Source of the DNA: an uncultured Collinsella sp.
GTDB lineage: Bacteria > Actinomycetota > Coriobacteriia > Coriobacteriales > Coriobacteriaceae
NCBI GenBank assembly: GCA_958421655.1
Contig: CATZMG010000093.1
Location: 1-5,089 of the forward strand
DNA length: 5,089 nucleotides
Direction: 5' to 3'
The notes under the pieces: generated by a model
Database searches by the model: none
Seen by the model: the letters and a program-made list of their open reading frames with translations, nothing else
What the model was told of the DNA's origin: nothing
Program-made: the position numbers and the translations under genes
Shown: positions 5,087-5,089 of the stretch, in pieces
Numbering within the stretch: position 1 is the stretch's first letter
How the letters are laid out: each line of letters opens with the position of its first letter

Positions 5087-5089
5087 TGT

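Noticed and set aside
1..5089. CRISPR array, tRNA or rRNA genes
   Set aside because: No regularly spaced direct repeats and no recognisable tRNA or rRNA sequence were seen on either strand.

Overview
The window reads as a moderately high-GC actinobacterial genome, most likely class Coriobacteriia (a Collinsella-like gut bacterium). This rests on protein character and codon bias, not on any marker gene, so the genus is an inference. All complete genes lie on the minus strand.

Layout from left to right. Positions 1-54 look like the right end of an IS3-family (IS150-type) insertion sequence that runs off the left edge. A short AT/GC patch (55-103) resembling half of a terminator follows. Positions 104-2179 encode an elongation factor G paralogue with an intact P-loop but altered G3, G4 and G5 GTPase motifs. 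Its leader (about 2180-2350) holds a strong Shine-Dalgarno, small hairpins, a possible 5-codon upstream ORF and a plausible promoter. A clear intrinsic terminator (2415-2456, minus strand) ends the next transcription unit.

That unit (4911 down to 2490) is a three-gene polar amino acid ABC importer transcribed in the order binding lipoprotein, permease, ATPase. A 107-bp imperfect palindrome (3946-4052) sits between the binding-protein and permease genes. It starts inside the stop codon of the first and ends 6 bp before the proposed TTG start of the second. The permease and ATPase genes overlap by 8 bases. Upstream of the operon are a sigma-A-type promoter (4968-4996) and an 18-of-20 palindromic operator-like site with a third half-site inside the promoter spacer.

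How the genes work together: the lipoprotein captures an amino acid outside the membrane, the permease (probably a homodimer) forms the channel, and the ATPase drives import. The palindrome may set the ratio of binding protein to membrane components. The EF-G paralogue is a separate, probably single-gene unit. No wholly new multi-gene system is visible. The two points most worth follow-up are the EF-G paralogue with degraded nucleotide-binding motifs and the strand-asymmetric palindrome.
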